DNA from: Heliocidaris tuberculata
Taxonomy: Eukaryota > Echinodermata > Echinoidea > Camarodonta > Echinometridae
DNA length: 64,000 bases
NCBI GenBank assembly: GCA_025618425.1
Contig: CM046832.1
Span: 51,411,658 to 51,475,657 of the forward strand
Direction of reading: 5' to 3'
Made by a program: the position numbers and the translations under genes. Below the pieces are notes generated by a model that searched no databases, was not told where the DNA came from, and worked only from the letters and a program-made list of their open reading frames with translations. The stretch's first letter is position 1, and each line of letters starts with the position of its first letter. Below, piece by piece: positions 12,155 to 27,500 of the stretch.

Positions 12155-12511
12155 ATGTCTCGAGTAAGTGGTCACAGTCCAATTCATAATGGAACCAGGG
12201 TCAACCAAAGAAACCCTGGACCTGGTCCCAGGAGCCCTACCCATAATGGAGTCCCCTCAGAGAACGGGGGCTCACACTTGGTCAATGGCAAGCCTCGTCT
12301 GCCCCCTATCAACACTCCGGCCAGTATCTTGTCCAGCAGAAACTCCAGGGACTACAATAAAAGCAAGCTGATGACCCACAGAAGAGCCAAGGAGATGCAG
12401 GGACTGCTGATGGAAAAGATCTACCAGAAAGCAGAACAGATAAGAGAGGACGTGGAAGAAAAGGCAAAGAAGAGGCCCCCTTCTGCAAATGACCCAAATT
12501 ACCCATCCACT
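12155..12511 (+). CDS. Dynein heavy chain, first coding exon (low-complexity N-terminus)
   Basis: The exon encodes 119 residues: a Pro/Gly/Asn-rich stretch with two HNG repeats, then [20 protein letters not shown] and a basic helix leading to DPNYPST. An in-frame ATG 39 bases upstream would add a hydrophobic MTLTFFAVFLLLK, but that piece looks like intron polypyrimidine tract and acceptor, so the later ATG is preferred. Confidence 0.8.
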
Positions 12512-15500
12512 GTGAGTTACAGACAAGTTGTCATGCTATGTTTGTGTTGGGTTTTTTTTGATAATAAGCTCTGTTCAGTTTTATTCCACTTGTAATAAAC
12601 AAATAAGTTCTGAAAAAAGTGAAAAATAGAGGAACGTGAAAATTTTAAGATGTTTGCCAATATCTACTTCAGGTGCTACATGTACATGAACTTTTTGAAG
12701 TACAATTTGTCTTTGATTACAAATTTTCCTGCTACTTTTTTCCTCAAAACTTGTATTGCTAAAATGCTACCTTAAAATTTTTCAACAAAGACAGAAATAT
12801 GAGCATTGTAATTTATCTTTTATATGAAACCTAGTTAATTAAAATAATAACAGAAAATATATGTGGTAATCAATATTATGTTGAAATTCATTAGTGATGA
12901 CTATTGTGTGTCAAAAAAACCAGTATATATTTGTTTTGTGCTTCACAAGGTTTTTTGTGAAAAGAATATTACACACTCATAACCTACATGTACATTATAT
13001 TTGCGTTTATCATTCTTTGATGGTTAAATATTTTTCCACAGATGATGAGTAAAGATCGTCAGACAAGGGTAAGATGTGTGGATGATATCAAAATTTTGGT
13101 TTGCCTCTCTCTTGTGTGATGTGCATTCACTGTAGTACCACTACCATGTATATTGTTCCTCTGTAGTCATTCTTTATTCGTATTTATGCACTGAATATGA
13201 TGGTGTCAGAAAAAGGATGTCAATTGCTCCCTACTTGGATAGAATATGTCGGGTCAGTTTGTGATTTCAAGCTTGAATATTTGATGTGCTACTGTTCATT
13301 CATCACACTTTCAAACCTGCTTATAGACTTCTTGTGTGCTTAACAGTTATTGTGTTCTCCCTCATGATTTCAAGCGAACTTGTAGCAAGCTGAATTTTGA
13401 TGTAGAAAATAGTGGAGCTGCAAGCTGTAATTTCTTTTCAATCTTAATTACACCGAAACAAAATAAAAAAATAATAATTGATGAAGGGGATTATTTGGGG
13501 ATCTTTCATAAAAGTACGTCATTATTATACTTAACCCGCTGACTGCTGAATTCTCTCATTCCCATAGGCTTAATACATGGACCACCCGGTTCCCGTAGGC
13601 AAAGGGTTAATGTGTTAGAGCATACGCATATATGTTATAGCCTTTGTTTTCTTCCTATAGATATGTATTCATAAAACACACTATCCATACATGTGTATTC
13701 TTCCTATCCTCAGTTGCCTTGATTTTCTATACCATTTGTAAAAACTAATCCTAAACATTCTTTAATGATTCAGAAAGCTATTATCTGCTGTGTGCTTGTA
13801 AGATCATGGCTCTAATCAATCTAACATCATACCCTCTATGGTTGCATTGGTGTACTCATAGCTTTTCATTTATCCCTCCCCCCCCCCCCCCTTCATATAT
13901 TATATGGTACAAAAGATTATAGTGTGTACGTGTGTTTCCATACCTTTTTTAATATATAATATAGTCAAAGAGTTGTCATATGATATGGAAGTAAGAGACC
14001 TGTACATACATGGTAAAAAAAAAAATCAAATCATAACCTAGAACTTTACATTGTTTAAAATATCTTCCTTTTAAAACCTAAAGATAAAAGAGTATTAAAC
14101 ATTATGCAAACTAAAATATTAAGGCTTTTATTGTTTTGTGATACAATATAGAAGTGATTATTCTTCTACAGTATGTGATTGTTAAGTCATTAGCTGAAGG
14201 TTTTACAGTTTGAAAATATTTACTGTTTGGTGACAAGCTTTGTGGATATTGATATCAAATAAGAATAGATAATGTGAAAATATTAATTATATCTTACCAT
14301 ATATAATGATAGAGCTCCTAAAGGTATAACAACAAGCATAGAATAATCTGAATATCTTTTTTTTTTCTCCATCATAACATTAGCAAAATTACCAATATAT
14401 GAAGCAGTGTGTAGAGAGTGGTCCTATCCCACTCATGGAGGAGCAACGGTATACCAACATCCTAAGTTTGGTACCCTCCCACCTCCAAGAGTCCAAGTAC
14501 ATGCAGGAAACCATACAGGAACTGTTTCAAGAGGTACAAGGTGACTTCCACAGCAGCATGATGAAATCAATGAGTGAGTATATATATATATATATATATC
14601 ATAAGAGCTTCTCCATTAAAGGCTTTCATGCGCACGCAGCGTTGAAGTTCAGGCTCCGTTCCTTATGAGATATTTCAATGTAAATATAAGCACCCATTTT
14701 CTGGTGAAAAATGTGTTGAAATAAAACAAAACATGTACCTGTATACAAACTTCTCTATAAAATGATGGTACAAGGACTGCTCACATTGTTATCAAATTTA
14801 CATGTAATTAATTGAATGTACATGTATGTACAGTATATCAATTCTTATATTGCAGATGCAAGCCATATGGGTATTATGAATTAATGTTTTTTTAAAATGT
14901 AAAGATCTTAGTGACAAAATGCATATAGTCACTTTGTCTTGTTAGAAATGCTACAATGTACCAACCATTGTACTTGATTAGTTTACTGTTGTCATCATTC
15001 ATCACGTTCTGATAATTGTTTTGAATTTTCTCCTTGATGCAGCACAACATGTGTTGGTCAAACCAAATGTGAAAGGACTTGAGAAAGACACAACAGGAGA
15101 GCCCCCGTCTGAACCAGTGTGAGTATTACATCGATTTTTTTTTTGGGGGGGGGGCAGTCAATCATACAATAGTATTCCTTTCTCTTGAACTAATTTAAGT
15201 TTCTTGGCTAGTAAAAAAAAAACACAGATTGGTAAGCAGATGTCCTATTTATTGACTTGATCTTTGTGACCATAAGTCATGACATATGATTAGATAAACA
15301 CGATTTTAAAACATTTTCCAAGTTTTTTTATGTTTAGAAAATGTGGTGAGTACAACATTAAGTCAGGAGCCATGGGAAATACTTGTATTTTGTGCACAGT
15401 TTAAAGTACTGTGCCGTAAAGTATAAGTCATATAATTATACCTCAAAGTGGAGATTGTATTCCTGATGCCTGCTTGTGAAATAAGTGGCAAAGTATGAAT

Positions 15501-18500
15501 CTAAAGTTTTGTTTATGATATGTTCACATTGCAGTGGTCTGGACTACTCTAGCCCTTGGCACAACGACTATTTGGATGCAGTGGACGCGATGCGGTCCGA
15601 TCTCCACATCACCCATCCTTCCATGCAGATTGTACTGGGCATGTGTCAGACAAGCCTGGGGAAGCTCTTGCTGGTTGATCTGAAAGGTCAAAGGGCGCAA
15701 GGGCCAGTAGAGTGCGAGCACCTGAAGAATAATGTCATTCTCGAGTGTGAGAAGATGGAGGAGAGGTGAGTGACCTTTATAGCAGGAAACATGCTATATA
15801 ATTAAAGTTGTTATAGTCATCAAATGTTATTGTGTGTGCCAGAAGGACATTAGAATAATTTGTAATGCACTCAGTTATAAGAAATTCCCTCCTAATGCCT
15901 TCTGCCAGGCACACAATGATTTATCTTTCATATGACATTGTTCTAATCCAGTGTTTATCCACACTTGGACCGAATGTGCGCTTCTTTAATCTTTTAGTTC
16001 TGTTCTTGAGCAATTAAACCTGAGTGTAATACATATTTGTGTTATGATATCGAAATTATAATCTCTGGTTATGGTCATTGGATATTCCAAGCAGAATTCT
16101 TTATTCTTAACGGAGTATTTGACAATAAATTCAAATGAATTATTTGTAATTGTTTGTCATGATGACAGATATTTTATCTAGGTGGTCCGCTAATGTGCTC
16201 TTCTAGAGAGCATGTTTGGAGTGCTCAAAGGAGTATCCTAAGCAGTGATTTGCAATTGCTATTTTACACATGTATTCTTATCTTTGGAAACATATTATAA
16301 TGCTACTATGTACTGAATTTGAACTTATTTTGTGTGGGGGAACAGCGCATTAAAAACCCTGAATATTTTCCCTCTACAGACTCATGCATAGCTGGTGGCC
16401 TGAAGTACTCAACGTGTTCATGGATCGCAAAAGACTGTCAGATGTCCCTCCTGAGAAACTAGAATCCTTCTACTGCAGTGTCTCTACTCTCATATCAAAT
16501 CAGGTAAATTATATTTGTTTTATTAGATTGTTTGTAACACAATCCTGCACCAATGAAATAATTGACTTACATTCTTATGAGCAGCAGGTTCCTCACATAT
16601 CCATTAGTGGACAGTTGTCTTTTTTGCTGCAATACATTTGGCTGTAACATTTGGTACCTGTTTGATTTAACCTTCATTTCTTGCTTTGAAAAGAAGTGTT
16701 TATTTTTTACGTTTATTCATGTTTTCTAGAATGATGTACACTTAACCATTTGCTACTCTTTGTTATAGTTGAGTCTTTATCTTCCACTTTGCGTAGCTGA
16801 AACAGCTGATTGTGCGATCTATTGAAGCATGGGTGGAACTGTTTGACATGAAAGACAAGCAGCGCTTGCCAATCTTCAAGATGGAGCTGACCTACGACAA
16901 CGACAAGATGGAGTTCTACCCGTACTACTCCGACTTGGAAGAGTGCCTCCTATTCGTAGTCCTTCAGCTGACCAAGACCATGCAAAGCGTTCCTACTGTC
17001 CAGTCCTGGCTCTCGGGCACCAACGAGCTCAACAGCATTGATGTCATGGTGGCGGAGCATGTTGTCACGGCAGCAAGAAGCACGCTTAAGGAAGCATGCA
17101 AGCTCAACTTTGAAGCACCCAGTGCTCATTTGGATTCTTACAGTAAGAACCCCTTATTATGCATCTACCTATAAATAATACTAGTCATACAAATGAACAT
17201 TAATGTCTTTATCAGATGGCTTATAGAGTCGCTGCCAGTTGAATAATATTAATCAAGATTTTTGGAAATAGCTTCCACTCCCTTGTCCATTTTGAGTACA
17301 CTATTGCCTGAATTTGTAGACTGAATTTTGACAAGATACTCATACATATCAGTATTACTAGTTGTTGTAATGATTGATCGTAAATGCCTTATATATATCA
17401 GTGGTCCATTTCAGAACACAAAATTCATTGTTAAAAATAGTATTACCTAAGCAGGCAAAGTATAGGGGTAGCATTTTAAATCTGAAGGAACATTACTCCA
17501 CGCCCATTTCCAATACATCCCATGTTAGGATTACTGCACTTAAGAAAGAATATGTTAACCCTTTCAAGACAATTGACCACATTTTGTGGTTTGGCTCAAT
17601 AACTTTTGATCCAGAGCTCTAAAAAATATACCAGATGCATGAGTAGAAAGAGCAAAATTTTCTGCACACACTATGTCCATTTTTATTGCATGACCATATT
17701 GCGTTTGATGCCAGGAATTTTAAAAACAAGAATTAGCTTTGAGATCCTTAAATTGGCAACACATTGAGAGGTTTAAAATCATTGTTTTTCATCAAAATTG
17801 GCAATTTCTTTCAACTATTCAACAAATTTCTAACCATGTATATTGTTTTCAAAGACATTACACCTTATCTGAACCATGTAGCACTAAAAGAAAAATATTA
17901 TTGTTGCCAATTTGAAGAACAAAATGTGATCAATTTAGCCCTTAAATAATTCCTGTCCTGAAAGGGTTAAATGTCATTCAAACGCTCACTTCTGATGAAT
18001 ATAGAGTACGATATTCCACGTAGCGACATAATCGTCTACTATACTTAACTATCTTTTATGATTTCTTGATTGTGTAAAACTGATTCAATCAAAACATGCT
18101 TATGAACTCATAATTTGTTCAAGCTAAATTTTATCATAATTTGTATTTGTACTTTGCAACTGTAGCTGGTTTGTAAGTATGTATTTGATTCTTTGTAAGT
18201 TTATTTGCCTGTTTGTTATTATATTCCATGTACCAGGCATGTTTGTTTCCTATCCTCTTACCTCTTTATACTTTTGTTTAAGTGCATAGGGACTTTCTTT
18301 ATGTTAGTGATATATGCTATATAAGCAATGTTCATTATCATTATTATTAGCAGTATTATTATTATTATTATTATTATTATTGTTGTTGTTAATCTGTATC
18401 TTTCAGTGGAAAAATATGAACATCTGTGCATAGGAGAAGCTCAGGCCAAGGTTGACCAATTCCTGGAAGATGAACACACGTTTGAAGAATATTGCCAGGT

Positions 18501-21500
18501 GAGCTTACTTTAACACAACCCCCATTCACACTTGTTAAATATGAGCGCTCTTAGTTGAATCACCTTGATAAGAACACACTGTATGGGAATGTGAAGCACA
18601 GATTTACCAGGAACTGTTTTGCTGCAATACCCTTTGTATGAACCTTAGCAGCAGTATATCTTATAGCGTTATCTGACCGGAGCTTGTTACAAAAACAGCA
18701 CGTCACAATACATTTGGAAATGGAAATAAGCAAATCATTTTGCTGGAGCATTCTTTTATTACCCTTAATAAGAACACTCTAATTTATGAGTGTGACTGAA
18801 ATCATATTACCGATATTGGTTCTTTGATTCTGATGGTATTTAGCAAAATAGTTCTTTCGCTAGGCTTCTTGTTTTGATATACATGTACGCTCTGATTTCA
18901 GCATGTTTGAGAAATCTCAAAATATGCCAACTTTCTCTCGTCAGAAAATTATAACAGTTTATGAACTTTATGGATTGTGCCCTTCAGGATTAGAATAAAT
19001 ATTATCTGTTCATATCAATAACTCTCTCCAAAAATTTCAGTTTTTTTCTTAGGATTGATGAAGTGCCTTTGGTGTGAATACACAAAGCAAAGCCAGTAGA
19101 ATGGTAGAATAATCTGTGGATTACACAGATAAAGTAGAATGCACAGATAAGGTGTAGCATTTGAAAAAAATTGAAAAAACTGAAAATCTGCTTTTGTAGA
19201 GAAATCCATATTGTTTTGTATCTTGATCAATCTCTGTGTTCACTTATAGTACATTGAGGAGTTCCGCAACTTGGCCAAAGAGATCATGAGCCTGGACAGT
19301 ATTGTCCACTTTGACATGGTCCGTCTAGATTGCGAGGATCTTAAGAGAGGTCTGGCTGAGAAGTCCAGGGGTTATGCCAACACGCTGCTAGAGAGAGTAG
19401 CATCAGACCACAGACAAGAGAATGAAAGGTGAGCTACATAGGCGTAATGGATTATGAAAATGTGATGGATCAAGCAACCTCTAAGGATATTACAGTATTG
19501 TCAGTCCTGCATACATTATGTTAATGTAACAAGTATTAGGTGCATGGCCAGGGGGGAGGGGGGTAGTGGGGAGGTCGTCCCCCCTCCCTGCACCCAACCT
19601 CCCCTGGGGAGCACAATTCACATGCTCATCAGCATCAGCTCACAACCGCCCCCCTGAAATTCAATCCTAGCAACGCGGTTGACAAGTGTATATATTGTAA
19701 GTACAATCTATAGGTATTGGGCATGTTAAAACCTTAATTCGACACAGCTTATTCTGCTAGGTTGTCTGTTGAAAATTTGGATATTTGTCCATTGCTAATA
19801 AGTTTGAATATTACAAGTCTACCTCCTTTGTAGCGATGCAGCTAATAGAACAAAAAATGGAGAAGAATTGATTGCCCTTCTCAAAGATCACACAGAGAAC
19901 CACATGCCCTATTTGATATGCACAATACTGCGGGATTCATTCGAATCACTATGAATGTAAAAATGCCGTCTAAGACCAAACCATTGTTTGCCTAAACCGC
20001 AGCATCTGCAAGGAGTTTGAAACAATCAAGGATCGTGCTCTGAAGGTTCCTGAGAGCTCGGAGGATATGATGGAGATGATCTCCTACATTGAGAAGGCTC
20101 GCATCGAGGGCATCAAGGGACTGAAGGAGCGCATCGAAGACAGCAGACGCAAGATGAACTTTCTCCTAGACATCTATCTCTTCCAGCCAGACCACATTGA
20201 ACTCAACAAGACTGTGCTTATGTGGCCCAGCAACATCCAACCAATCTTTGATGACAATGAGGAGGTCAGGATAATTATAAAGATATTTTGTTCATGTAGT
20301 GGATGTGATAACACAGAATAAGAATGCTTTCATCTTGTCCGTAAAGTAGAGAGAGAAAGAAAGAGAGAGAGAGAGAGAGAATATTAGGAATTCAAGTGGA
20401 ATTCAAATACTGTTATTTTGAGATGTTCTTAATTTACTCATGTAGTTTTCATGCACAACTAGAAATCTGCTATGGTTGTTTGCTTTACATTGTTCATTAG
20501 AGCCTTGTTTTTAGATAAATATTTAGAAATTACTCTATTTTGTTCTTTTTTGTTGTACATATGGCCAACAAAATGAAAAAAGTAAAATATTTCAGTTATG
20601 TTTATCACCTTTATGAGACTTAACAATCTTTCCTCTCATCTCCTTTTTTTTGTCTTCAGTTGGTAGAAAAATCCAAGAGGAAGGGAGAAAGCGAACTCTT
20701 GGAGAAACGTGAGAAGCTCATGATCGAATTGGAGAAGATCCGCAAGAGAGTGGCGGAGTTTGCAGAGTATGGTGAACTGGACATGATGGTGCAGTACGTC
20801 AATGATGTCAGAGCTGTTCAGAAGAGGCTGGTGGATGCGCAAGAAAACATCAACTTCATCAACAAGGTATTCTTTGTTACAAAGATGCTTCTTGCTCTGA
20901 TTATTCTATTGGCAGATGATTTTCATGTGGATAGGTTTGAATGGTTAAAAGCTGGAAAATAATGACTGTTACCTGTTTGTTTGGTTTGTAATGAAGATTG
21001 CTTACTGAAGCTGTTGCAACATTTTTCATGATATTACGGTACAACGTAAAAGTAATGGTATTCACTTTAATTTGACAAATATTCCATCTCTTATGTATCA
21101 TTGTGTTGCAATCTACTTATTACAAAATTACGGATAGGCAAATGAAATTTGGTATAACAGGTTTTCCTTGTATTGCTACACAGGTGGCTAAGAATGCTGT
21201 AAAACCAAATACAAACTGCATTAGAATACTTGTCTCCTTCAGATCATTCTGAGAGCCTATAAACACATGAAGCAGCCAACAGACCCACTTTTAAGAATTG
21301 ATTGCATTCCATGATATATATTTTCAGGAGGAGAAACTGTTCAAGTGGGATGGCACAGATTATCCAGAAATAGATCTGATAACAACCGCCATCGAACCCT
21401 ACCAGAGACTCTTCAGTCTGGTTGTCAAGTGGCAGAGAGCAGAGAAAAAGTGAGTCATGTCATCAACTTTAAACAGGAACAGAAAATGATTCATTGTATG

Positions 21501-24500
21501 CATAATATTGCATATACTAGCATTATAAACTATACAGAAGAATTGTCTTGAAAGCCATACAAAACAAATGTGAAATTGAACATACGTTGACCCTACATCA
21601 AAGTTAGAATTCACTTGATTGACATAATCTATTTCCTTCCAACAAAAAAAAATAGTCAGAAGGATCTTGCAATATTTTTGTTTTAAAAAATTTAGTAAAA
21701 TGTATCTCATAACATGAATATGAAGGAAAATATATTTTTGAATAAAGGATAATTGTTCTTATATTGTATTTTTATGATATCAGATTCTAGCCTTGTACAA
21801 TAATTGACAATGAAATTCTGAATGAGATTCTGAGTTTTAGTGATGTTCTGGATGGATTGGTCATTTTTTAAATAGATTTGTCACAAATGGATGCCTTTAC
21901 TGTATCATCTATATCTTTCTTAGAAATTCATTTGACCTTTAACTCCATACTCTGTCCTTGTCTTCTAGATGGATGGACGGTGCCTTCCTGGAGCTCAACT
22001 CAGAGTCCATCGAAGGAGAAGCAGATGAATACTGGAGAGACATCTACAAGATCACCAAGGGCTTCGTCAACGCCAAGAAGAAAGAGGAGGCAGAGAAGGA
22101 GAAGAATGCACCCCCAAAGAGAAAGAAGAAGGATGATGCGGCAGAGGAAGAGGCAAAACCAGCAGAAGAGGAGACGGGATGGGCTGCCATCAAGGTCTGC
22201 AATACAGTGCAGGAACAGATCAAGGAATTCAGGTGGGTTTGGTTGATGCCAGGATTCTCTTCAGTTTGTACTTCTTTGCACTTGCCCATTCTATCAATAT
22301 ACCTCTCTTAGCATTGATCATCTTTCTATACAGTACCTTTAGAACAATATAGTCGAATATATCTTTGAAGACTTGAATTATGACAGTTTGGGTGAGACAA
22401 AAAGCTCTTTGCATAACAAGAATGCACATATCTGGGACATCGTAACCTATTGGCGAAGTGAAAACATAAAGTTATTGTTCAATACCTACTTGTAAAATTA
22501 GTATTAAGATATAGATCAGTGCCTAATTTTTAATAAAATACTAAATGTGTTGATCTTCCTTTTATTTCAGGAATTTATTCCCACCATCGCTATCCTCTGC
22601 AACCCAGGCATCAGGTCCCGCCATTGGTCTAAGATGTCTGACATTGCTGGTTTTGATCTGACCCCTGACTCTGGAGTACCCTGCGGAAGGTGCTCAAACT
22701 CAACCTGGGGACCTACATGGAACAGTTTGAGTCCATCAGTGCAGCAGCTACAAAGGTATAGTTATCAATAGAGCCCCTTATTGTTGAGAATTACTTTTTT
22801 TACTCAAATGATTGTGTATTTTTTTAAAAATAATATCAGATGATATGGTATATTGAGCGAGAGAACAAAGCAATTATGAATTTGATTTTGGTATGCTATG
22901 AATCAAAGAGGAATGGAATCTCTCATATCTCCTGTAAGATCTCTATAAAGAACAGATGTAATTTAGTCTGTAGAAGAATTTACCATTGCATTTGTGAATA
23001 AAATACACAACCCATCAGGTCAGTATAAAATCTCACTGCCTGATTAGGTACTCTTACCCAACCCACTATCTTCCCTGCTGTGCATATTCCTTCAAAAGTT
23101 GACCCTCATTATACATTTCTCTACTTCAGGAATACTCCTTGGAGAAAGCCATGGGCCGCATGCTTGAGGACTGGGAGTCGGTGTTCTTTGGACTGACCGC
23201 CTACAGAGACACAGGTGTCAAGATCCTGGCCTCTGTGGATGAAATCCAGACCATGCTGGATGACCAGATTGTGAAAACCCAGACGATGCGAGGCTCTCCC
23301 TTCATCAAGCCTTTTGAAAAGGAGATCAAGGTAATACAATAAATTTAAGGTAGAATTGTTATCACCAAGTCATTTCATTGTCTGGAGTTATTATTATTAT
23401 TATTATTGTTAAGTATTTGGCATCACATGTGCCTGGGAGGGGCAAAGATAACTGAATCACTGTAATCCTCAGGTTTCTCCTCCCCATATAACTGATTAGG
23501 ATGTGCAGGTACCACTACACAGGGGTTCCCCCCTACTCTTCTTTGAATAGTGGGTTACCACGCAAAGGTGGTGACTCTCCTCTACCTGGGGCCTCCATTA
23601 ACGTCCTTCCGAGGGACGGATAATGCAAGACAGGAAAAAATGTCCTTAAAATTTTGGTTGTTTTGTTGCATCTTTGTTAGGTTTGGGAGGAAAGACTGTT
23701 ACACATCCAGGAAACCATTGATGAATGGTTGAAGGTACAGGCCCAGTGGCTCTACCTGGAACCCATCTTCAGCTCAGAAGACATCATGCAACAGATGCCA
23801 GAGGAGGGCAGACTCTTCCAGACAGTGGATCGTCACTGGAAGGAGATCATGAAACACACCTCCAAAGATCCTAAGGTAAGAAGTGCTACTTCCACAAAAC
23901 TTGTCTTTGAGCTTGCATTTCAGACAAACGATTTCTGTTGATTGCTGTTAAATCTCAGATTATAAAGCTTCTCAATTCCCCCAAAATAGAACTCTATATT
24001 TAAGATGGAAACCAGGGCCCAGTTCTATAAAGACTTGAGAGTGACTTGTATTGCTAGCAACTTGAATCGAGATTGATATCAATAGTAGCTCTGTATGTAA
24101 GAAATAGGAGATTGTAAGTTTGTAATTGATTTGGAGGACTTGTGGTATCAATCGCAACTCTTTATAAGACAGGACTGAGATTTATCTGACCATAGAACCA
24201 GCTGTTTGTCCTCTACAGCTTTCAGGACGAATGAGGGACTAAGGTGTGCAGTTAAAGGAAATTTATTCACATTGTGGTTTTAGTGCAGATCATCTAGATG
24301 GGTGATCCGAGAGTTGCTTCTGTGACTATTGCTCTGGGCTTTATTTCACCAAAGACGTAGGGTTGGGGTTGCAATTTGGTTTTAGGTTAAGTTTAGCGTT
24401 AGGGTAAAGGTTTGGTATAGAGTTGAATCCAGAGTTGACGGTAGGAATTCACTGATCTTTGGAAATTGACTTTGGAGCAATTGCCAACAGAGCATGTGTC

Positions 24501-27500
24501 ATTCAACCTCTTGGTGTACCCAAAAAAAACTTACATTTTCATCCAATCCTTGACCTTTAGCAACACTTTTACCTTTAAAACCCATTTCAGGTGCTGGCTG
24601 CCACATCTCTGACGGGAATCCTGGAGAAGCTCCAGGATAGCAACAACCTCCTGGATCGCATCCTCAAGGGTCTCAATGCCTACCTGGAGAAAAAGAGGCT
24701 CTTCTTCCCCAGGTAATGAAATGCTCTTCACCCATCAGAAAGGATGGATATTTATAGACCGAATGAATCAGTCATCTTTAAATTGGCAGTACTAATGCAC
24801 CTACTGCTACACTAACTTGGCGAGGACTAATATTTCTTTAACTTAAATATCTGAACATGTATTGTATCATATAGTTAATTCATGGCTTGATTTTATTGGG
24901 AAAAAATCACTTCGAACCTGTCAATGTGTTGCCAATTGTGAAATTTGAATAATAATTTTCCTTTTGAATTCTGCCCAATATTTCAGGTTCTTCTTCTTGT
25001 CCAATGACGAGATGTTGGAGATTCTGTCCGAGACCAAGGATCCCCTGCGTGTCCAACCCCATCTCAAAAAGTGCTTTGAAGGCATTTCTAAGTTGGACTT
25101 TGATGCTGCTCTGGACATTCACGCTATGTTCAGTAGTGAAGGGGAGAAGGTACGTTGCTGTATATTATGGTGCCAATTGAGTTCTAGATCATATCATCTG
25201 CTGAAAGCCAGAAGGGCATTAATACATATACTTTAAGACAGAGTTAACACCCTTCTGGCTCTCAACAAATGATATATGAGAGTTAAACATAAAGAGCAGA
25301 GCCCATAGATGAGTCTGTGCATTTAAATTTTTATTGGCTTTTTACATCCTTGGTCAAAGTTTAAGTTTTTAACACGAATTACAAGGTCATGAGTTTAGAT
25401 TTCAGACAGTACAGAAAGGTTGAGTTACATGTAAAGCTTCCAGGTGACATAGTGTGAATGACAACAAAAGTTAGTCATTAATTCTAATTTCAAAAGGGTC
25501 ATTTCCAAATATTAGAGTAAAAAGGAAAGAGAAATGTTTCCTCCAAACTATCTAGATCTAATGTGTGAATAGTGAGAACTTGAAGACATGCATTACTAGG
25601 TTTCTATTCTTAGAACTATCATTTAATAGTGTATAAGCATTTATAAATTTATTTATAAATGTATTTCTTCTAAAATTGTTTCACATCAGATGCAATGATG
25701 GAAGTCATTACTGTGGCCAAACAGATTCTGTAAACCTCCACCACTAGTTGTGCATGAAGTGAATGAAAAAAAAGTGGTACATCTAGCATGACAGACATAG
25801 TGAACTGTGGGGGAAATGTAATATGTTGACATAGTACATATTACCTTGTTGCACTCCTAGGTCAAGCTAAGTGACGTGATATCGACCTCTGAAGCCAGAG
25901 GTGCTGTAGAGAAGTGGCTGCTGCAAGTTCAAGATGTCATGCTGAGGAGTGTCCGGGATGTCGTTGAGAATGCTCATGGGGTAAGACCGTGGTTCCTTTT
26001 GGTTTTGAAGAGTATGTAAATGTGTAGTGGTTGAAACGTCAGGCTTGGACAATGGAAGTGGGTGGGCACCTTTTATTTGGCGGAGAAAAGGTGCCCCCTC
26101 GCCACTTCCATTGTCCGAGCCTGATGTTCCGCCGCCTCTGGTGGTTAAGTGTTTAAGCACTTGACTGGAGATGCCAAGGTTGTGGGTTTGAACCCCGGCA
26201 CTCATGTCCTGTAGCAAGACATTGATCTACATTTGCCACTCTCACCCAGGTGTTAAATGGGTACCTGCTAGGAAGGAATTCCGTGAATACTGTGAGCATG
26301 AAACCAGGAGCCTGGCCAGAGCCGGGGTAATATTAGAGCACCTTGTGTGGTGGATATGTGCACTATAGAAGTACCAGTTATATGTTATAACTATGTTTGC
26401 AAATTAAAAGCTTTTTCTTGAAATCTACTGAAATAAATCAGCATGCAGTAGCACAAACATTAGATGAGTGATAGGAATTTTGTTCTGTGGCATCTGGATA
26501 TTGTAATTATTTCACTACTGTTGAGGCTTTCACCCCATGTTTCGTAAATAGTTACCTTGTGTGAATATTTCTTTTATTTCAATGCAGAGATGGCTACTGT
26601 AGCTAATTCCATAATGTCAATACCCAAATCAGCTTACATATATTTTGTTATATATGTGGTATGTGCTATACAAAATAGAATAAATGTTATTGTCATCACT
26701 ATTTTATTCTTTGATACATATAGGCCTATGCTGTGGAGCCCAGGGGCAATTGGGTTCAGGAATGGCCTGGTCAAGTGGTCATTTGTGTCTCCCAGATCTA
26801 CTGGACAGAGGAGGTGCACGAGGCCATCCGTGGTGGCCCTCAGGGTCTGAGAGAGTACCATGCCAAGCTGGAGTCTCAACTCCAAGACATTGTTGCCCTG
26901 GTGCGTGGCAAGCTGTCCAAGCAGACCCGTACCACCCTAGGAGCTCTGACGACCATTGATGTGCACGCTAGGGACGTCGTGGAAGATATGGCCAATCAAG
27001 GTATGATTTAGGATTTAGGGTTGTAACTCCAAATTAATAGAGTTCAGTACATACCAAGATAACTAAAAAACAAGATAAAAGAAACAAACAACCAAACAAA
27101 CCCAAAGACTAAGTGATATCTTTCTCAAAACGCAGAAATTTGTTGATGGTAAGGGCCATAAGTTCAATGATACACAAAGAATTGAAGGAAGTGAATTCAT
27201 TTTAAAAGGGAAAGTCCAACCTGGTATTTATTTGATTTGAATGAAAGCAGTTCATTCTTGCGGTATACTCTGATGAGTGCAAGACGAAAAGCTTCAGTAT
27301 GTCTCTCTTCAACGCCATTTTCCAAAAAGCAGCAAAATGAGAGAAACGGATTATTGAAAGTTTGAGCAAAATCTGATAAGAAATAAGAAAGTTAGGAATG
27401 TTTAAAGCTGTAATCAATCAAACACAAATTGGCAACTCCATGAGATATCTTACAAGCTCCTCTTCCATTTACTCAGTACAGAAAATTTCATAAATTTTCA

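Noticed and set aside
26128..26205. Possible tRNA gene from box A and box B matches
   Set aside because: Cloverleaf arms do not pair, and a non-tRNA body and tail follow; it fits a SINE head better.
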